Assembly (NCBI GenBank): GCA_036652055.1
Contig: JAVVWP010000018.1
Location: 1-38,221 of the forward strand
Reading direction: 5' to 3'
Source: Fimenecus sp036652055
GTDB lineage: Bacteria; Bacillota; Clostridia; Oscillospirales; Acutalibacteraceae
DNA: 38,221 nt
Part shown: positions 35,153 to 38,221 of the stretch, piece after piece
Numbering within the stretch: position 1 is the stretch's first letter
How the letters are laid out: every line of letters begins with the position of its first letter
The notes under the pieces: model-generated
Told to the model about the DNA's origin: nothing
The model's database searches: none
Seen by the model: the letters and a program-made list of their open reading frames with translations, nothing else
Translations under genes and position numbers: made by a program

Positions 35153-36425
35153 GTATCTTAAATCTAAAGAAATTTTAATTTTGGGCTTTGGGCGTGAGGG
35201 CAGGGCAACCTATGATTATATTAGAAAATACCTTCCAACAAAAAAGCTTACAATTGCTGATAAAAATTCTTTAACGATAGATGATAATTATCTAAATCTA
35301 ATTTGTGGCGATAATTATTTAGACGATTTAAAAAGTTTTGACCTTATAATGAAAAGCCCAGGAATTTCTTTTAGAGATGTTGAAATTCCAAAAGGCGTTG
35401 AAATAACCTGCGAGGTGGACTTGTTTCTTCGCTTTGCTCCTATAAAAACAATTGGCGTCACCGGTTCAAAGGGAAAAACCACAACTTCAACCCTAATATA
35501 TGAGATTTTAAAGGCAGGAGGATTTGACGCAAGGCTTATCGGAAACATTGGAATACCAGTTTTTGAAACGCTTGAAACTTTAAAAGAAAACACTATTGCG
35601 GTAATTGAAATGTCCTCACATCAATTAGAATTTACAAAGGCATCACCAAATGTTGCAGTTCTTACAAATATTTATGAAGAACATCTTGACCATTACAAGG
35701 GCGGATTTTTAGGCTATGTTAATGCAAAGCTTAATATTGTTCGTTTTCAAAAAGATGAAAATACTTTTATATATAATGCGACGCAGGGCATTTCTGATTA
35801 TATAGACTTGTCCCAAATTAAATCTAAAAAAATAGGCGTCAAAGAGAGTGATGACCTACCATTTAAAGTTAATAATGAACATCTTTTAGGTGAGCATAAC
35901 CGTCAAGATATAGCTTTTGCAATTGCCGCTGCGAGCGTTTTTGGAGTTAATCTTGAAGATGCCGAAAAGGGTATTAAGAATTTTAACGGAATTGAAAACA
36001 GAATGGAAAAAGTCGGCACATTTAAAGATATAACCTTTTATAATGATTGCATTGCGACAATTCCACACGCTGTTATGTGTGCTGTAAATGCACTTAAAGA
36101 TGTCGACACTCTAATTATTGGCGGGAAAGACCGTGGGCTTGATTATTCTTCGTTTGTAGACGATTTAATCAGTAGTTCGGTTAAAAATATTATAGGTACG
36201 CCCGAAACAGGGCATAAAATAGGAAATGCAATAAAGGAAAAAGATAAATCAAAAAATGTTGTTTTGGCAAGTGATTTAGAGATGGCGGTCAAAGCGGCCT
36301 ATGAGTTTACCGGAAAAAATAAAATCTGCCTTCTTTCTCCTGCCGCATCAAGCTATAATGCTTATAAGAATTTTGAAGAAAAAGGCAGACATTATAAAGA
36401 ACTTATAGAAAAATATTCAAAATAA
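35133..36425 (+). CDS. murD2: UDP-MurNAc-L-Ala glutamate ligase, MurD2 type (probably L-Glu specific)
   Basis: Mur ligase of 430 residues, joining glutamate to UDP-MurNAc-L-Ala with ATP. The start at 35133 follows AAGGAG with a 10-base gap. The N-terminal UDP-binding motif is GFGREGRATYDYI (18-30). The GREGRA signature recalls MurD2 of Xanthomonas and differs from canonical MurD. The ATP-binding loop GVTGSKGKTTTS begins at 108, followed by the NIYEEHLDHY and GEHNRQDIAFA segments. Overlap with murL makes L-Glu the likely substrate, since MurL epimerises the product. A classic MurD using D-Glu remains possible. Confidence 0.85.
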   Translation: MLPKIIEYLKSKEILILGFGREGRATYDYIRKYLPTKKLTIADKNSLTIDDNYLNLICGDNYLDDLKSFDLIMKSPGISFRDVEIPKGVEITCEVDLFLRFAPIKTIGVTGSKGKTTTSTLIYEILKAGGFDARLIGNIGIPVFETLETLKENTIAVIEMSSHQLEFTKASPNVAVLTNIYEEHLDHYKGGFLGYVNAKLNIVRFQKDENTFIYNATQGISDYIDLSQIKSKKIGVKESDDLPFKVNNEHLLGEHNRQDIAFAIAAASVFGVNLEDAEKGIKNFNGIENRMEKVGTFKDITFYNDCIATIPHAVMCAVNALKDVDTLIIGGKDRGLDYSSFVDDLISSSVKNIIGTPETGHKIGNAIKEKDKSKNVVLASDLEMAVKAAYEFTGKNKICLLSPAASSYNAYKNFEEKGRHYKELIEKYSK

Positions 36426-36432
36426 TTATATG

Positions 36433-37335
36433 TTACAAGATAGCACTAAGGACTAAAAGTTCTTCTACCTTATTATATAAAATTTCAAACTCGCTTTCAG
36501 AAATCGACCGTTTGGTTTTGCCAATTTGAATTTCAAATGCAGAGCGATTAAATTCACTTGTGAACCAGCTATAAAAGCTACCTGCCCCCTCATAACCGTC
36601 CATCTTTTGTGCTATAAATCCATTGACAGAAGAAAGAACCTTAGCAATTCGCTGTGACCGTTCAAGCTCTCCACTCCATACAATTTTTTCTTCGTCACAG
36701 CCTAATAAAAATGCCTGTTTAAAATTCATTCTTTCACAAATGTTTGCAAGTGCTTTTGTTTCAGGCTCGCTTTCGGGCGAGGGGCCTGCATAGCAAAAAG
36801 GTGAGGGCATAGGCTTTTTATCATAATTTCCAAAAATTATTGGCTTGTGATTATAATCAAAATTATATGTAATATCAACGCCCCGTGCATTTGAATTCCA
36901 TTTTGAATAATCACCGCCTGCTGCTCTGTCTGTAAGCCCTCTGTAACAGCCAGCGCCTGACGCACCAACTGTTCTGATTTCTATTGAATCTGGATTTACA
37001 CAAGGAATGAAAACAAGCTTTTTCCCTTTTAATAAAGGTTTTATTCTAATTCCGCTAAGCTCATCACCGCTTGTCATTGAGCTGCATATCTTTTCAAAAA
37101 GTCGATATAAAACAAGTGACGATGCCCCATCTTGTCCTCTCATTCCGCCTAAAAAAAGAACACATTCGTCACCTTCTCCAATTGACATTGAAAAAATTCC
37201 TCGGCCTGCCCAAGACCTGCCAATAACCGAAAATTCAGCAAAAGGATAACGATTTTTGAGGTTATAAAGGAGTTTCCTATTAATATCATAGCAAAATTCT
37301 ACCGAGTCAACCGAGATACTATCAACAGCATTCAT
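36433..37335 (-). CDS. M14-family carboxypeptidase homologue lacking catalytic residues
   Basis: 300 residues with the M14 fold signature (GRSWAGRGIFSMSIGEG, PCVNPDSIEI, ARGVDITYNFDY, GPSPESEPETKAL). Against the usual pattern every catalytic position is altered: the first zinc motif GxHGxE reads GMRGQD (His to Arg66, Glu to Asp69), the second zinc His aligns with Gly212, and the catalytic Glu of FTVEIGKG aligns with Gln270 in FEIQIGKT. Hence a probable pseudo-peptidase that binds but does not cut. There is no signal peptide and no clear ribosome site before the ATG. It is convergent with murD2, 7 bp apart. A role as a peptide sensor in wall metabolism is speculation. Confidence 0.85.
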   Translation of the reverse strand: MNAVDSISVDSVEFCYDINRKLLYNLKNRYPFAEFSVIGRSWAGRGIFSMSIGEGDECVLFLGGMRGQDGASSLVLYRLFEKICSSMTSGDELSGIRIKPLLKGKKLVFIPCVNPDSIEIRTVGASGAGCYRGLTDRAAGGDYSKWNSNARGVDITYNFDYNHKPIIFGNYDKKPMPSPFCYAGPSPESEPETKALANICERMNFKQAFLLGCDEEKIVWSGELERSQRIAKVLSSVNGFIAQKMDGYEGAGSFYSWFTSEFNRSAFEIQIGKTKRSISESEFEILYNKVEELLVLSAIL

Positions 37336-37354
37336 TTTTTAGGAGCATAATTCT

Positions 37355-37384
37355 TTGCAAAAATTTATGTAAAGAGATTATACT
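37355..37384 (+). promoter_or_regulatory. Possible promoter of the downstream Nudix gene
   Basis: TTGCAA (37355-37360), an 18-base spacer, then TATACT (37379-37384). The match is imperfect. Confidence 0.4.
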
Positions 37385-37444
37385 CATACACCTTCTTTCA
37401 TTTTGAGTTTTAATAATATATATTCTTAGGGAGGGCAAATTATT

Positions 37445-37981
37445 ATGGATTTAACCGAAAAAACTTTATCAAAAAAATATATTTTTAATGGCAAAATTAT
37501 AAACCTTAGAGTTGACGAGGCTCTTTTGCCAAATGGAGCGACTGCAAATCGTGAGGTTGTTGAACATCCGGGCGGAGTTTGTATTGCCCCACTCACAAAA
37601 AACAACGAATTAATTTTTGTAAAACAATTTCGCTATCCTTATTCAGAGGTTGTTTTAGAGCTTCCTGCCGGAAAGCTTGAATATTTTGAAAATCCACTTA
37701 TTGCAGGAAAAAGAGAATTAAAAGAAGAAACAGGCGCTAATGCAAAAAAATATTCTGATTTAGGAAAGCTTTATCCAACGCCTGGTTATTGCAATGAGAT
37801 AATACATATGTATCTTGCCGAAGATTTAGACTTTGGAAGTCAAGACCTTGACGAAGATGAATTTCTTGAGGTTGAAAAAATCCCATTAGAAGAAGCGTTT
37901 AAAATGGTTATGAGAAATGAAATTAGGGACAGCAAAACGCAGGTAGGCATTATGAAAGTTTATTATTTGAAAAATAGCTGA
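37445..37981 (+). CDS. ADP-ribose pyrophosphatase-type Nudix hydrolase
   Basis: 178 residues, cytosolic. The N-terminal strand region (KYIFNGKIINLRVDEALLP) and the following VVEHPGGVCIAPL are typical of NudF/ADPRase. The Nudix box is intact (GKLEYFE, then GKRELKEETGA). YPTPGYCNEIIHMYLAEDL is the family-typical distal segment. Expected reaction: ADP-ribose to AMP and ribose 5-phosphate. The ATG follows a strong GGGAGGG ribosome site. Divergent from the M14 homologue. Confidence 0.92.
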   Translation: MDLTEKTLSKKYIFNGKIINLRVDEALLPNGATANREVVEHPGGVCIAPLTKNNELIFVKQFRYPYSEVVLELPAGKLEYFENPLIAGKRELKEETGANAKKYSDLGKLYPTPGYCNEIIHMYLAEDLDFGSQDLDEDEFLEVEKIPLEEAFKMVMRNEIRDSKTQVGIMKVYYLKNS

Positions 37982-38017
37982 TGTTTTTGATAAAACATGG
38001 GGAAAATCTAAACACTC

Positions 38018-38115
38018 CCTCAGAGCAACCCTACGCTTCCTCAGAGCAACCCTACGCTTCCTCTGGAGGAAGCTGTCGACCGCAGTCGACTGAAGGAGGG
38101 AGCAAAATAGATATA
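38018..38115 (+). repeat. Dispersed intergenic repeat with internal palindromes (copy 2) and 21-bp tandem duplication
   Basis: Reverse complement of 2226-2308. It begins with two perfect tandem 21-bp units (38018-38038 and 38039-38059) starting CCTCAGAGCAACC. It then shows the GCTTCCTC/GAGGAAGC palindrome, the two GTCGAC sites and a conserved tail ending GATATA. Extra unit number explains the length difference from copy 1. The open frame over it (37981-38214) is repeat-derived. Confidence 0.85.
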
Positions 38116-38155
38116 AGCAAAAAACAAAGCGACTATAAAAAATACCCCTCCCTCA

Positions 38156-38215
38156 GGCATTTGCGAATGCCTTGCTTTTTCTCCGAAAACGGGAACCCTT
38201 TTGTCACTTCGTGAC
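38156..38215 (+). repeat. Stem-loop pair at the window end
   Basis: Two perfect hairpins: GGCATT-TGCG-AATGCC (38156-38171) and GTCAC-TTC-GTGAC (38203-38215). They look like part of the same class of dispersed intergenic elements, but no second copy is in this window. Confidence 0.5.
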
Positions 38216-38221
38216 ATTTCC

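Noticed and set aside
37981..38214. 77-codon plus-strand open frame at the window end
   Set aside because: It consists of the tandem repeat translated (SEQPYAS twice), starts on the stop of the Nudix gene and has no ribosome site of its own.

Overview
This window is an AT-rich chromosomal segment of a low-GC Gram-positive anaerobe, most likely a member of the Clostridia. The evidence is gene content and order: rny-ymdB, the asp23/yloU-like, fakA/yloV-like and recG run, LytR-CpsA-Psr and Asp23 families, strong AGGAGG-type ribosome sites, TTGACA/TATAAT promoters and frequent TTG starts. The lineage is an inference; no rRNA or tRNA gene is present to confirm it.

Layout. 1-429 is the 3' end of an unrecognised gene. 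594-3667 (minus strand) carries purA and guaA, the final AMP- and GMP-forming branches, separated by a composite intergenic repeat. 4029-12394 (plus) is housekeeping: RNase Y, YmdB, an orphan oligopeptide/solute-binding lipoprotein, an Asp23 protein, a FakA-like kinase and RecG. 12449-17492 holds a membrane-anchored LysM/G5/M23 peptidoglycan peptidase and a two-component system. 17675-20183 is a two-gene unit: a CofE-like (F420 gamma-glutamyl ligase family) protein and a second GMP-synthase-like protein whose amidotransferase domain has lost its catalytic residues.

20252-28231 looks like a defence island. It carries a Fic protein, HsdM, a half-size HsdS, a full HsdS and HsdR, in one direction. 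A consensus promoter is sandwiched between two near-identical palindromic operators, and similar short repeats flank the island. An unknown minus-strand gene and an LCP cell-wall ligase follow.

30456-33478 is a three-gene operon: a degenerate pyrophosphatase-Nudix fusion, a small membrane exporter-family protein, and a GH110-like beta-helix protein. 33770-36425 is the most distinctive metabolic feature: overlapping murL and murD2-type genes, the alternative route that puts D-glutamate into peptidoglycan by adding L-Glu and then epimerising it on the UDP-MurNAc-dipeptide. A convergent M14-family pseudo-carboxypeptidase, with all of its expected catalytic residues replaced, ends 7 bp away. An ADP-ribose-pyrophosphatase-like Nudix gene and a second dense block of the dispersed repeats close the window.

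Strongest leads: the MurL/MurD2 pair with its pseudo-peptidase neighbour, the CofE-like/GuaA-paralogue pair, and the operator-sandwiched Fic-type I restriction-modification (R-M) island with three target-recognition domains.
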